64,000 bases of DNA, taken from Ornithinibacillus bavariensis. Lineage in GTDB: Bacteria; Bacillota; Bacilli; Bacillales; Amphibacillaceae. The notes beneath the pieces were generated by a model. It did no database searches and was not told the origin of the DNA. It was given only the letters and a program-made list of their open reading frames with translations. Positions 8,615 to 17,784 of this stretch are shown here, piece by piece (position 1 is the first letter of the stretch; each line of letters opens with the position of its first letter). The position numbers were made by a program, and so were the translations under genes. The stretch lies in NCBI RefSeq assembly GCF_018333235.1, contig NZ_BORP01000001.1, positions 62,001 to 126,000 of the forward strand, in the 5' to 3' direction.

Positions 8615-11051
8615 TGTGACTAGACATAAAAAGCGATTCTTTTTCACTCTTGTTGCTGTAGTACTAGGTATAGCTGTAATGACTAGTATGTTAATAGCTA
8701 AGGAAACCTTTTTTAATCTAATGGATGAGCAGGAGCAATTAACTGCTGGAAATGCAGATTTTCGGATTAAAGGAAATGAACGATTTTTCTCGGAAAGTGA
8801 ATTGGATGGAGTCCTGGAAAAAGATGAATTAGCTGGTGAGGTTAGAATCTTAACGAAGCGTGGATTTGTAGACATGGACACTGAATATCCAGAACAGACT
8901 ACAGTGAGATTTATCGGCATCTCAAACCTTCAAAATGGACTAATTGAATTACCAGTTAAAGAGGGAGACATTACGGAGGAAGGACTCATTATAACGGAAA
9001 ATGCTGCTGACCTTTGGAACAAAAATCTTGGAGATAAAGTAATGTTTCAGGGCATGGGTAGTTTGACAATAACAGCAATTGTTAACGAGGGAGGGATAAT
9101 CAATAGCCCTGAATCAATGGATGAAGCATTATTCCGTGATTTTGGAGTGATTGTACCTTTGAAAGTACTCCAAGGATGGACTGGAATGAACAACCAAATT
9201 TCAGAGTACCGGTTTAATGTGAAGAATGTTCTGGATAAGAGTCAATTATTATCATCCTATCAATTAAAATTAGAAGATACTAACTTATTTGTTCAGCCCA
9301 TTGTTCTAGATACACAGCAATATAATGATATTGAGGGTATGTATTTTGTCTTTGATCTTATCGCTATTCTATCTATCTTTATCAGTGCATTTATTGCATT
9401 TAATATGATTAATACAAGTATTGTTGAGCGTAAAAAAGAGATTTCTATTATGAAAAGCTTAGGATATACAAAGGGAAATGTGTTTAAATTAGTTTTAAAG
9501 GAAGTTGGTTTTCTTGCAGTACTTGGAACTCTGTTTGGATTGGGCATAGGAATATGGCTTGGATTTGTTGTTCAGGATATGTTAATCACTGCAATTGTCA
9601 CACAGGATATAGTCCATCATGTGGAAATCATTACTCCTTTAATCACAGCATCTCTTGTTGGCTTGATTTTCCCATTTATTGCTGCAGCATTACCATTATA
9701 TAAAGCGGCAAATACCCCAATTCTAGAGGCAATGTTTAATAAGAATGTTTCATTCAGTACCTTAAATAAGCTACATATACCGCGAATAATTCTAGGGGTA
9801 ATTTGTACTGGAATCGGATTAATTGATAATGTATGGGTATTTCTATTCTTATTCGTTGGGCTTGTTCTTCTATTTCCATTATGGATGAAAATAGTTCAAT
9901 TTGTACTAAGTCCTATTTTAGAGAGGATTTTTGGTTTTTCAGGGAAACAGGCAGTACGTTCGATACACCAATTTGTTAATCGTAATGCGAATACAGCAGC
10001 CATGCTTGCTATCGGTGTAAGCTTAGCCCTCTTTATGAGTGCAGCATTAAAATCATTACCAGAAGGCATGGAAGATGATATAAGAGAGACATTCGGTGGG
10101 GATATAATTATAGAGAAAGAAACACCATGGACCGATACGGATATACAAAGGGTAAACGGTTTGGCAGATATATCCGAGGTTTATTCTTACGCAGAGATAC
10201 CGAATGTGACATGGCATACTCAACGTAATGCTATACGGGAGTTTTCGATTATCTCCTTTTCAGATTTAGACGGGGAAAATATGTTTAATGTAATAGAAAA
10301 AACGGATAAGAATAGTGAATACCCCTCTATCTATGTTGGTGAACGTGCACTTCAAGAATGGGGCGGATATATTGGCGACCTTATCACATTGAATACACCT
10401 GCTGGTGAAGGTAGATTTTTCGTAAAAGGTACTGTTGAGACCTCTCACTACACAAGCTATGTTGGATTTGTTGAGGAAGCAGTTGTCAGAGATATCCTAA
10501 ATTGGCCATGGAACTATCATCTTGTAGTTGATGTAGCAGAAGAGGACTCAATTCCTATCATATTGTCAGGACTAGATAATATCTTTGGAGAAACTATCGT
10601 TTATGTGGACGTAATGAGCTCAACCATTGAGCAGGCAAAAAGTGGCATAACGGGAATGAATGATTTGATGCAGGGTCTACTATTGCTAGTTATTGCGATA
10701 TCTGCAATTGGTATCAGTAATACATTATTTATGAATACGCTAGAACGTACGAGAGAGCTTGGAACTATGAGAGCACTTGGATTTACAAAGTGGCAAGTCA
10801 GATTTATGATTATGGCAGAAGGTTTATTCATTGGTATTACAGGTGTTATTGTTGGAACATTATATGGAATTTTGGTTGTTTATTTAAATGCAATTTCAAA
10901 GCAAGCACCAATGTTTCTTAGTTTTTCGATTCCGTGGACTAGTTTAGCTTTGGCTATGGCGGGAGGAATTGCCTTCACGCTTATTGCCTCATGGCTACCT
11001 AGTAATTCAGCATCACGAATACCAATAAAGGCAGCGATAAATTATGAATAA
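8583..11051 (+). CDS. Large FtsX/MacB-type ABC permease
   Basis: An 822-residue permease with two FtsX-like domains. The N-terminal segment (about residues 15-35) is followed by an extracytoplasmic domain, then FtsX segments near 255-390; a second extracytoplasmic domain (about 490-690) is followed by a second FtsX block to the C terminus (ERTRELGTMRALGFTK). The length and duplication match the YtrF/LolE-like 800-residue permeases of Firmicutes. Start at 8583 is chosen because the GGGAGG site abuts the ATG at 8574. It probably exports or extracts a membrane-active compound, inferred from family. Confidence 0.9.
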   Translation: MLSSFRVSWRNVTRHKKRFFFTLVAVVLGIAVMTSMLIAKETFFNLMDEQEQLTAGNADFRIKGNERFFSESELDGVLEKDELAGEVRILTKRGFVDMDTEYPEQTTVRFIGISNLQNGLIELPVKEGDITEEGLIITENAADLWNKNLGDKVMFQGMGSLTITAIVNEGGIINSPESMDEALFRDFGVIVPLKVLQGWTGMNNQISEYRFNVKNVLDKSQLLSSYQLKLEDTNLFVQPIVLDTQQYNDIEGMYFVFDLIAILSIFISAFIAFNMINTSIVERKKEISIMKSLGYTKGNVFKLVLKEVGFLAVLGTLFGLGIGIWLGFVVQDMLITAIVTQDIVHHVEIITPLITASLVGLIFPFIAAALPLYKAANTPILEAMFNKNVSFSTLNKLHIPRIILGVICTGIGLIDNVWVFLFLFVGLVLLFPLWMKIVQFVLSPILERIFGFSGKQAVRSIHQFVNRNANTAAMLAIGVSLALFMSAALKSLPEGMEDDIRETFGGDIIIEKETPWTDTDIQRVNGLADISEVYSYAEIPNVTWHTQRNAIREFSIISFSDLDGENMFNVIEKTDKNSEYPSIYVGERALQEWGGYIGDLITLNTPAGEGRFFVKGTVETSHYTSYVGFVEEAVVRDILNWPWNYHLVVDVAEEDSIPIILSGLDNIFGETIVYVDVMSSTIEQAKSGITGMNDLMQGLLLLVIAISAIGISNTLFMNTLERTRELGTMRALGFTKWQVRFMIMAEGLFIGITGVIVGTLYGILVVYLNAISKQAPMFLSFSIPWTSLALAMAGGIAFTLIASWLPSNSASRIPIKAAINYE

Positions 11052-11066
11052 GTGGGGATCATCATC

Positions 11067-11570
11067 ATGTCAGTAAAACATTCATTACTTGCCCTATTGT
11101 ATGAAAAACCGCGACATGGCTATGAATTAAAGACGGGTTTTGAAGAAATGGTGCAAGGGATGTGGCCTTTAAATGCTGGTCAAGTCTATACCACCCTTGA
11201 TCGTTTGGAACGAGATCGATTAGTTGAAACTCCTGGCCATGATAAAAAGGATCGAAAACTATATACAATTACCGATGCTGGTAAAGAGGAACTTTGGGAC
11301 TGGTTAGAGCAGCCTGTTGGAAGGTCTTTATTTAAAGACGAATTTTATTTTAAGTTTCTTTGTGCGAATCATGTTTCCTATGAAAATAAGCAGGTCATGA
11401 TTAGAAATCAAAAGGAAACCATCATTAAGGATATTCTTCATCTGACACATTTAAAAAAACAAATGACTAGTTCTCATAATGTCACGATGAAGATGCTAAT
11501 AGAAGGTGCACTACTGCATTTAGAAGCAGATGTAAAATGGTTGGATATGATAGCAGAAATGAATAATTAA
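11067..11570 (+). CDS. PadR family transcriptional regulator
   Basis: A 167-residue PadR-type regulator. The winged helix at the N terminus (LLALLYEKPRHGYEL, then GQVYTTLDRLERDRLVE) is diagnostic, and a C-terminal helical dimerisation region follows (Vir_C type). Start at 11067 has GTGGGGA about 8 nt upstream. It is the last gene of the ABC operon, 15 nt after the permease stop. By analogy with ABC-linked PadR proteins it represses its own operon through the triple operator at 7181-7232 and releases on binding a toxic ligand. Confidence 0.92.
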   Translation: MSVKHSLLALLYEKPRHGYELKTGFEEMVQGMWPLNAGQVYTTLDRLERDRLVETPGHDKKDRKLYTITDAGKEELWDWLEQPVGRSLFKDEFYFKFLCANHVSYENKQVMIRNQKETIIKDILHLTHLKKQMTSSHNVTMKMLIEGALLHLEADVKWLDMIAEMNN

Positions 11571-11576
11571 CGAAAG

Positions 11577-11612
11577 AACGGCGTCCGTTACAGAAGGATA
11601 GCCGTTTTTTTA
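11577..11612 (+). terminator. Intrinsic terminator after padR-type gene
   Basis: AACGGC pairs with GCCGTT, with additional TCC/GGA pairing inside the loop, followed by seven T residues. Confidence 0.75.
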
Positions 11613-11671
11613 TGAATATAAGTGGTCACATGTTTGTTGTTGGAATTTTTTAAAAATATGTTCTTCTCTGC

Positions 11672-11700
11672 TTGACAGATTTAATTCTTTAATTAAATAT
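11672..11700 (+). promoter_or_regulatory. Probable SigA promoter for the amidohydrolase gene
   Basis: TTGACA (11672-11677) and AAATAT (11695-11700) are spaced by 17 nt, about 80 nt before the GTG start. The -10 box is weak. Confidence 0.4.
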
Positions 11701-11783
11701 AAGGCTAATACGCACCGTGCAAGTTTAAACATACAAGTTATGCGATATAAAGAAATTCAATAGAAGTTAGGGAGGAATCTGCA

Positions 11784-13379
11784 GTGAGAAAGCTTTGGTA
11801 TGGTGGAACAATCTATACAATGGAAAGAGAAAATGAGACAGTTGAGGCAGTTCTTGTGGAGGCAGACAGAATTAGTGCGGTAGGATCTTATGAAGAACTA
11901 GTTAAACAGGCTGATGAATTATATAATTTAAACGGTGCAACGATGTATCCTGGTTTCGTGGACAGTCATCTACATATTATTTATCAAGGACAGAAATTAA
12001 CTCGTCTTAATTTATCAATAGCTACTACAACTGATGAAATGCTAGGGATGATAAGAGAAGCAGCAAAGAATACACCGAAGAACCAATGGTTATTCGGTGA
12101 AGGGTGGAATGAAAATAATTATCCAGATAATCGCATTCCGACGATACAAGAACTTGATGCTATTCGAAAAGAGCCTATTTTATTGACCAGAATTTGTCAT
12201 CATGTAGTTCTAGGAAATACAGCAGCACTTTCGGCTGGAGGGTATGACGAATCAAGTGCTCCTCCTTTCGGTGGCGAGATTGGTAGAGATGCAGATGGAA
12301 AGTTAAATGGACTATTATATGAGCAAGCTGCCAATCCTGTAACAGAGGCAATTCTAAAGGAAGGCGGGGCATATGTGGATGAACTCACAAATATCCTTGA
12401 CCTTGCAATTAAGGATATGCTTTCATATGGTTTAACCGGTGGACATTCAGAGGATATGAGTTATTTTGGAAATTATAAAAACCCATTAACTGCTTATCAA
12501 CGAGTGGTGGGGAAGAAACAGCATTTTCGGGTAAATCTATTACGACATCAGTCAGTTTTTGAAGAAATGATGGAAGATAATATTATATATAATGACTCAT
12601 TTATCCAACTTGGAGCGATGAAGATTTTTGTTGATGGAGCCTTAGGTGGCTCAACTGCTGCATTATCAAACCCATATGCTGATCAGCCTAATAATAAAGG
12701 GCTATTAATCCAGTCAGATGATGAATTGGAAAGGCTAGTAAAACTTGCGCGAACCCACAATGAATCGGTTGCAGTTCATATTATCGGTGATGCGGGGGCA
12801 GAACAACTATTAACTATTTTGGAAAAATATCCGTTAACTAATGGAAAAAGGGACCGATTAATTCATGCTTGTCTGTTAAGAGAAGACTTAGTAGAAAGAA
12901 TGAAGAAACTGCTGGTAGTAATTGATATACAGCCAGCATTTGTACCATCTGACTTTCCTTGGGTGATTGATAGGCTAGGAGAAAATCGGCTTGAATGGGC
13001 CTATGCTTGGAAAAAATTGTTGGAACATGGATTCATGTGTGCTGCAGGTACGGATGCACCGGTAGAGGATATTAATCCTATCGCAACTATCTATGCAGCG
13101 GTTGAACGTAAAAAGCCTTATGACTCACATGATGGCTATTTGCCAGGTGAGAAATTAACACGTTTTCAAGCGGTTCAGTTATATACGCTTGGTAGCGCAC
13201 AAGCAATCTGCAAGGAACATGAACAGGGCTTGATTAAGCCAGGTTATTTGGCTGACTTCTCAATTTTTGACCGGGATCTTTTCGAAGGAACTTCAGAGGA
13301 AATGCTTGCAGCTAAAGCAGTTAAAACAGTTGTTGCTGGAAGGATTGTGTATGAACTAGCTACTGATCTAGATTTGTGA
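11784..13379 (+). CDS. YtcJ-like amidohydrolase (Amidohydro_3)
   Basis: A 531-residue metal-dependent hydrolase of the urease-related superfamily. The metal-binding HxH is H62-L-H64 in VDSHLH, after the small composite beta domain; a distal GTDAPVEDINP motif supplies the late active-site Asp. Family members hydrolyse C-N bonds in amides, ureas or cyclic imides; the substrate is not predictable. Length is typical (about 530). GTG start with GGGAGGA 7 nt upstream. The gene is monocistronic, with its own promoter and terminator. No signal peptide, so it acts in the cytosol. Confidence 0.88.
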   Translation: MRKLWYGGTIYTMERENETVEAVLVEADRISAVGSYEELVKQADELYNLNGATMYPGFVDSHLHIIYQGQKLTRLNLSIATTTDEMLGMIREAAKNTPKNQWLFGEGWNENNYPDNRIPTIQELDAIRKEPILLTRICHHVVLGNTAALSAGGYDESSAPPFGGEIGRDADGKLNGLLYEQAANPVTEAILKEGGAYVDELTNILDLAIKDMLSYGLTGGHSEDMSYFGNYKNPLTAYQRVVGKKQHFRVNLLRHQSVFEEMMEDNIIYNDSFIQLGAMKIFVDGALGGSTAALSNPYADQPNNKGLLIQSDDELERLVKLARTHNESVAVHIIGDAGAEQLLTILEKYPLTNGKRDRLIHACLLREDLVERMKKLLVVIDIQPAFVPSDFPWVIDRLGENRLEWAYAWKKLLEHGFMCAAGTDAPVEDINPIATIYAAVERKKPYDSHDGYLPGEKLTRFQAVQLYTLGSAQAICKEHEQGLIKPGYLADFSIFDRDLFEGTSEEMLAAKAVKTVVAGRIVYELATDLDL

Positions 13380-13405
13380 TTCAGATTTTAATACTTTTAT
13401 TATAT

Positions 13406-13441
13406 GAAAAGCATTGCCAAAAAAGGGTCGATGCTTTTTCA
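13406..13441 (+). terminator. Intrinsic terminator after the amidohydrolase gene
   Basis: GAAAAGCAT pairs with ATGCTTTTTC, with additional CC/GG pairing in the loop, and ends in a T-rich tail. Confidence 0.7.
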
Positions 13442-13469
13442 TTTGTCATAAATTATGCAGATTATTTGC

Positions 13470-13514
13470 TTGATATAAGTATAAGATTTATGATGACAAT
13501 GTCATTAATATCAA
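13470..13514. promoter_or_regulatory. Nested inverted repeats before the AbrB-family gene
   Basis: A perfect 13-bp palindrome ATGACAATGTCAT (13493-13505) sits inside an outer TTGATAT...ATATCAA pair (13470-13476 and 13508-13514). It lies 37 nt upstream of the TTG start and looks like an operator. The regulator is unknown. Confidence 0.4.
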
Positions 13515-13550
13515 TTTATTTCACTTATTAGAAGAAAAGAGGCACTACAT

Positions 13551-14645
13551 TTGACGCAGCTTATGAAAGACTTGAAGAAAATAATGATTACTGCTCTTGC
13601 TGCACTTGTTGGCGGAGCTTTGTTTAGCTTATTGCATATTCCTGTCCCATGGCTACTGGGGCCAATGCTTGTAATGGTGATTTGTAAAAATGTAATGAAA
13701 TGGAACTTAACATGGCCGAGTGAACTCCGAGATAGTGGAATGATAATAGTAGGCTATACAATTGGACTATCGATGACTTCTGCAGCTCTTAAAGAAATGG
13801 CTGAGCAGTTGCCTTCTATGCTTTTGCTAACAATTCTATTGATGCTATGGTGTTCGGGAATTGCCTTTCTAGTATCAAAGGTATCAAAGATAGATTTTCA
13901 ATCTGCATTACTTGGAAGTATTCCTGGAGGGCTCACGCAGGTTATTATGCTTGCTGAGGAGACGAAGGGTATTAACCTCGCAGTTGTCACCATCACTCAA
14001 GTTCTAAGACTCATGATTATTGTCATTTCTATGCCACTGTTAGTTATGTTACCGATATTTAGCAATGTATCAGGGGACCAAGTATCGACTGCCACTGTGG
14101 ATTCAGTCGCAATGTTTCCGAATATAGTATTCTTTGCACTGGTGTGTATTGTGTTCGCAATAGGTGGAAACAAAATACATTTTCCTACCGCCTATTTATT
14201 AGGTCCAATTATCGGAACAGCATTATTGCAGCTCACTGGTGTGGCAGGCCCCCATTTACCGGCAGCCGTTGTCGATTTAGCACAGCTTATGATTGGGAGC
14301 CATGTTGGCCTTTTGCTACAAACAGATCAAATTGTCAAAAAAGGATGGACGTTCACACTGGCTATTGGAAGTGGAATTCTGCTTATGGTAGGATCCATTT
14401 TACTTAGTATATTATTAACAGTTCTTCACGATGTCTCACATGCTACCGCATTATTGAGCCTCGCGCCTGGGGGGATGGATCAAATGGGAATTATTGCTCA
14501 TGAAATTAATGCGGATTTATCGATGGTATCGGGCTATCAGCTATTTCGAACCTTTTTTATCTTTTTTGCTATTCCTCCCTTATTAAAAGTGTTGTTTAAA
14601 GCAATGGAACGGAAAAATCACCAGGTGAGTAAGGATACTAAATAA
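13551..14645 (+). CDS. AbrB family membrane transporter/regulator
   Basis: A 364-residue polytopic protein of about ten membrane segments, with two internally similar halves. The repeats HIPVPWLLGPMLV (about residues 24-36) and HFPTAYLLGPIIG (about 205-217) are the hallmark of the AbrB duplication family (ammonia monooxygenase-like in older annotation). Function in Firmicutes is not established; a role in small-molecule export has been proposed for relatives. TTG start with AAAGAGG 8 nt upstream. It is followed by the 51-bp tandem repeat array. Confidence 0.85.
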   Translation: MTQLMKDLKKIMITALAALVGGALFSLLHIPVPWLLGPMLVMVICKNVMKWNLTWPSELRDSGMIIVGYTIGLSMTSAALKEMAEQLPSMLLLTILLMLWCSGIAFLVSKVSKIDFQSALLGSIPGGLTQVIMLAEETKGINLAVVTITQVLRLMIIVISMPLLVMLPIFSNVSGDQVSTATVDSVAMFPNIVFFALVCIVFAIGGNKIHFPTAYLLGPIIGTALLQLTGVAGPHLPAAVVDLAQLMIGSHVGLLLQTDQIVKKGWTFTLAIGSGILLMVGSILLSILLTVLHDVSHATALLSLAPGGMDQMGIIAHEINADLSMVSGYQLFRTFFIFFAIPPLLKVLFKAMERKNHQVSKDTK

Positions 14646-14698
14646 GGGTCTGAAACATGAGGATAGAAGTACTTTTCTGGTTACCTTAAAAGCCTAAT

Positions 14699-15110
14699 TC
14701 CATGAAAAAAGAGTAACTATGTCTAATAGAGATGTTCTAATAGACTAAATCAATGAAAAAGGAGTAACTATGTCTAATAGAGACGTTCTAATAGACTAAA
14801 TCAATGAAAAAAGAGTAACTATGTCTAATAGAGATGTTCTAATAGACTAATTTCCTGAAAAAAGAGTAACTATGTCTAATAGAGACGTTCTAATAGACTA
14901 AATCAATGAAAAAAGAGTAACTATGTCTAATAGAGATGTTCTAATAGACTAAATCAATGAAAACCGAGTAAGTATGTCTAATAGAGATGTTCTAATAGAC
15001 TAAATCAATGAAAACCGAGTAAGTATGTCTAATAGAGATGTTCTAATAGACAAACTCAATGGTAAAAAGAGTAAATATGTCTAATAGAAACGTTCCAAAA
15101 GCCGAACTCA
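14699..15110. repeat. 51-bp minisatellite, eight tandem copies
   Basis: The marker GAGTAA recurs at 14711, 14762, 14813, 14864, 14915, 14966, 15017 and 15069: seven units of exactly 51 bp and a degenerate eighth at 52. Each unit holds two TCTAATAGA elements 14 bp apart, together an imperfect inverted repeat. Variants (GATG/GACG, AACTATG/AAGTATG) are shared between neighbouring copies, as expected from slippage or unequal crossover. All six frames carry a stop in every unit, so it is not coding. It fills most of the 594-base gap between two convergent genes. Confidence 0.97.
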
Positions 15111-15211
15111 ATGAAAACCCATTGAAAAGAGTTTAATCGATGCGTGATAATAGTCAATTTTTTGTCTAAACCATGGGGGAATAAATTATATAAGCACTGT
15201 CATAATAGCAA

Positions 15212-15234
15212 AACCGCTTCATGGGGAAGCGGTT
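15212..15234 (-). terminator. Stem-loop terminator after hydroxyacyl-CoA dehydrogenase gene
   Basis: A perfect 9-bp GC-rich stem (AACCGCTTC and GAAGCGGTT) with loop ATGGG lies 6 nt past the stop on the minus strand. The T tract is short. Confidence 0.65.
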
Positions 15235-15239
15235 ATCTG

Positions 15240-16139
15240 TTAATTATCTAAAAAGCCAGGATCCTTAAACATTGGATTAGGATACTTATAAAATCCTTCT
15301 CCTGTTTCAATTCCAAGTTTTCCTTTATCGATATACTCTGTTTTAAGAAAATCTGCCATACGTTGAAACTCTTCATCCCCGGTTGCTTTCACTTTAGCTA
15401 CTGTAATATTATAAGCTGTTCTAATTCCAACAACATCAAGAATTGCAAACGGACCTTGTGGTGCTCCAGTTGCAATCATCCATGTCTTATCAATGGTTTC
15501 TACATCGGCAATCCCATTCACTAATAGTTTTTGACCTGCCTCCAAAAAGGGAACTAACAGGGAATTCAGGATATATCCTGGTTGTTCTTTGTACAAAGGA
15601 AGGGCAACCATCCCAATTGCCTTGGCAAATTCAATAATATCTTGAAAAACTTTTTCATCGGTACCTGGATGTTTCATGATTTCTGCAGTATTGTTATTCC
15701 AAATTTCATTGGCAAAGTGAAGAGCAAGGAACTTATCTGGTCTTCCTGTTGCTTCTGCAAATTGACTTGGTAAAAGGGTAGAAGAATTGGTTGCAAATAT
15801 CGTATGATTTGGAGCAACTTGTGCTAGCTTTTTATAAAAATCCATCTTAATGTCAACAACTTCTGGAACGGCTTCGATCAAGAGATCTGCTGAAGAAACA
15901 GCCTTAGACAAATCACTGTAAAAATTCATGCGGTTATAAGCATTGTCTACTTCTTCTTGTGTAGCTCCTAGATCTTCTTGATAGCGTGCTTTCAGCTTTT
16001 GTATTCTATCCTTTGCTATTTCAATTGCCTCGTCGTTAATATCAAAAACAGAAACATTAAATCCTTTATATGCGGTTTGGTAGGCAATTTGACTTCCTAA
16101 AACTCCACTTCCAGCTACAGTGATATTTTTGTAATCCAT
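15240..16139 (-). CDS. 3-hydroxyacyl-CoA dehydrogenase (hydroxybutyryl type)
   Basis: A 299-residue enzyme, typical of the stand-alone 3-hydroxybutyryl-CoA dehydrogenase family. The Rossmann GSGVLG is at residues 10-15, then SSTLLPSQ and the active-site H in LALHFANEIW, and the C-terminal dimer domain follows. It would oxidise 3-hydroxyacyl-CoA to 3-ketoacyl-CoA with NAD. The usual family motif is HFFNP; HFANEIW here suggests a divergent substrate subgroup. AAAGGAG is 7-8 nt before the ATG. The gene stands alone. Confidence 0.87.
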   Translation of the reverse strand: MDYKNITVAGSGVLGSQIAYQTAYKGFNVSVFDINDEAIEIAKDRIQKLKARYQEDLGATQEEVDNAYNRMNFYSDLSKAVSSADLLIEAVPEVVDIKMDFYKKLAQVAPNHTIFATNSSTLLPSQFAEATGRPDKFLALHFANEIWNNNTAEIMKHPGTDEKVFQDIIEFAKAIGMVALPLYKEQPGYILNSLLVPFLEAGQKLLVNGIADVETIDKTWMIATGAPQGPFAILDVVGIRTAYNITVAKVKATGDEEFQRMADFLKTEYIDKGKLGIETGEGFYKYPNPMFKDPGFLDN

Positions 16140-16335
16140 GTTAGATCTCCTTTATATTATCATCACGGTTATAGCTTTTCTTTCCGAACACAAATTATTC
16201 TAATAAATTATCTTCTAGTTAATTTAACTTCTAATAATAAATTGCTTAGATTCGTTAAGGGAAATGTGTATCTATGAGAGCTAGACAATAGAAAGCTTAT
16301 AGTTGTGCCCCATAAACGTTTAACGTTAATCAATG

Positions 16336-16473
16336 ATGAGAACAGTAATTGAAGAACATAGGCTATTATTAGAAAGAAACCTATTATTAAAAGAAATGTT
16401 TTTCGCTATGGATCCTGAGATGAAAAAAATTACTTTGGATGGCGAAAAAGTTGGCATTAAAATAGATATATAA
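16336..16473 (+). CDS. Possible 45-residue small protein
   Basis: A short frame encoding 45 residues, MRTVIEEHRLLLERN at the start and KVGIKIDI at the end, with many alternating Leu/Glu residues that could form one amphipathic helix. An extra ATG lies one codon upstream at 16333. No good ribosome binding site is visible. A strong stem-loop terminator follows 28 nt downstream and would serve this strand too. It may be a genuine small gene or the 3' remnant of a larger one. Function unknown. Confidence 0.35.
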   Translation: MRTVIEEHRLLLERNLLLKEMFFAMDPEMKKITLDGEKVGIKIDI

Positions 16474-16500
16474 TATGAGCTTTTTCTTAAATTCGGTTTA

Positions 16501-16551
16501 AAAAAAGACTCTCCTTGGACTAAGGAAAATAGTGCAAGGAGAGTCTTTTTT
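16501..16551. terminator. Strong bidirectional terminator
   Basis: A perfect 17-bp stem (AAAAAAGACTCTCCTTG at 16501-16517 and its complement at 16535-16551) with A and T runs at its two ends. It terminates the minus-strand serine hydrolase gene and any plus-strand transcript from the small frame upstream. Confidence 0.9.
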
Positions 16552-17581
16552 AAAAATCAATTGCATGATAAATTTCACCAATAATTCCTTCCATTTGGTG
16601 AACACCAAGTTCTGAGTTTGTCATTATAACGACACCTTTTCCTATATAAGGATATGATGCCAACATACATTGAAAACCAATACCCCAACCAAGTGATGAA
16701 ATCTCTAACCCATTTTCTGTTTCACTTAAAAAGCAGCCTAATCCAGTCCAGCTTTTACCACCCTGTGGGCTAATGAATTCTTTTGCCGTTCTTTTAGAGA
16801 TTCCAAGTTTACTTTTCCCATTTATTGCATTCATTAGTTCTATCAATAATTTTGCCAAGTCTGAAGCAGTTGCCCATAATCCTGAAGCAGCAGGGTATGG
16901 ATAGATAGGGATTTTTCCATTAACTAAGCTACCATATTTGTTATGACCACTAGATATGGTTTCTTTTGGAATTTTGGTAGTGTTAAAGGTACTATGGTTC
17001 ATTTTCAATGGGGTAAAGATGAATTCGTTGACGATTTCCCCATAAGGTCTTCCAGTAACATCCTCAATTAGCAGTTGAATGACACAATAACCGGCATCCG
17101 AATAAGAAAACTCACTACCAGGAACTTGTTTTACTTCAATAGGGACTTTACAATATGGTGTTTTTCCTTCTAATAGTTCGACGATAGAGGGTACTCCAAA
17201 GGAAGAATTAAATTCTGTGAAACTACCTTTAGGATCGATGATACCAGATTGATGACTAAGTAGGTGTCGTAATGTAACCTTTTTGTTTTTTGTAAACTCA
17301 TTGCAAGGAACCTTCCAGGATATCAATTGTTGATTTACATCCTCGTCTAAATTAAGAATGTCTTGTTCTGTTAGTTTCATTACTAGTAACCCGGTTAGAA
17401 ATTTACTTATGGAACATGCACTAAAAATAGAGTTGTTATCGGCTTTTCTTTCAGAATTTGCCTCAAGTACACCAAAGTTCTTTGTAAAACTGATCTCATA
17501 ATTATTTAGTAAAGCAATGCTAAGACCTATTACATTATAATGTTTCATTCGGTTCTCCACATTAATATTAGTTTGTTCCAT
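16550..17581 (-). CDS. Serine hydrolase, class C beta-lactamase-like
   Basis: A 343-residue protein of the beta-lactamase/D-alanyl-D-alanine carboxypeptidase-like fold. The nucleophile motif SxxK is S57-I-S-K60, and Y160-S-D162 occupies the YxN position (Asp replaces Asn). No signal peptide is seen, so it is probably a cytosolic esterase or peptidase rather than a secreted beta-lactamase. The start at 17581 is chosen because AAGGAG is 7 nt upstream; the ATG at 17587 is only 1 nt from it. Confidence 0.85.
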   Translation of the reverse strand: MEQTNINVENRMKHYNVIGLSIALLNNYEISFTKNFGVLEANSERKADNNSIFSACSISKFLTGLLVMKLTEQDILNLDEDVNQQLISWKVPCNEFTKNKKVTLRHLLSHQSGIIDPKGSFTEFNSSFGVPSIVELLEGKTPYCKVPIEVKQVPGSEFSYSDAGYCVIQLLIEDVTGRPYGEIVNEFIFTPLKMNHSTFNTTKIPKETISSGHNKYGSLVNGKIPIYPYPAASGLWATASDLAKLLIELMNAINGKSKLGISKRTAKEFISPQGGKSWTGLGCFLSETENGLEISSLGWGIGFQCMLASYPYIGKGVVIMTNSELGVHQMEGIIGEIYHAIDF

Positions 17582-17784
17582 GCACATTCTCCTTATTAAG
17601 TTATCCTACTAGCAGAATAACACGAATGTACGTTCTTGTATATGGATAAGCTAATATTTTTATGTTTTGCCATCTCCAAAAGTGATTTGATAATTTTAAT
17701 AATCATAATGACATATATATATTGCAAAATGACAAAAATAAATGTATTATAAGTATAACAATAAAAACGATGGGGGAATCCTTT

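Noticed and set aside
14699..15110. CRISPR array
   Set aside because: Units are contiguous and near-identical over their full 51 bp; there are no variable spacers and no cas genes.
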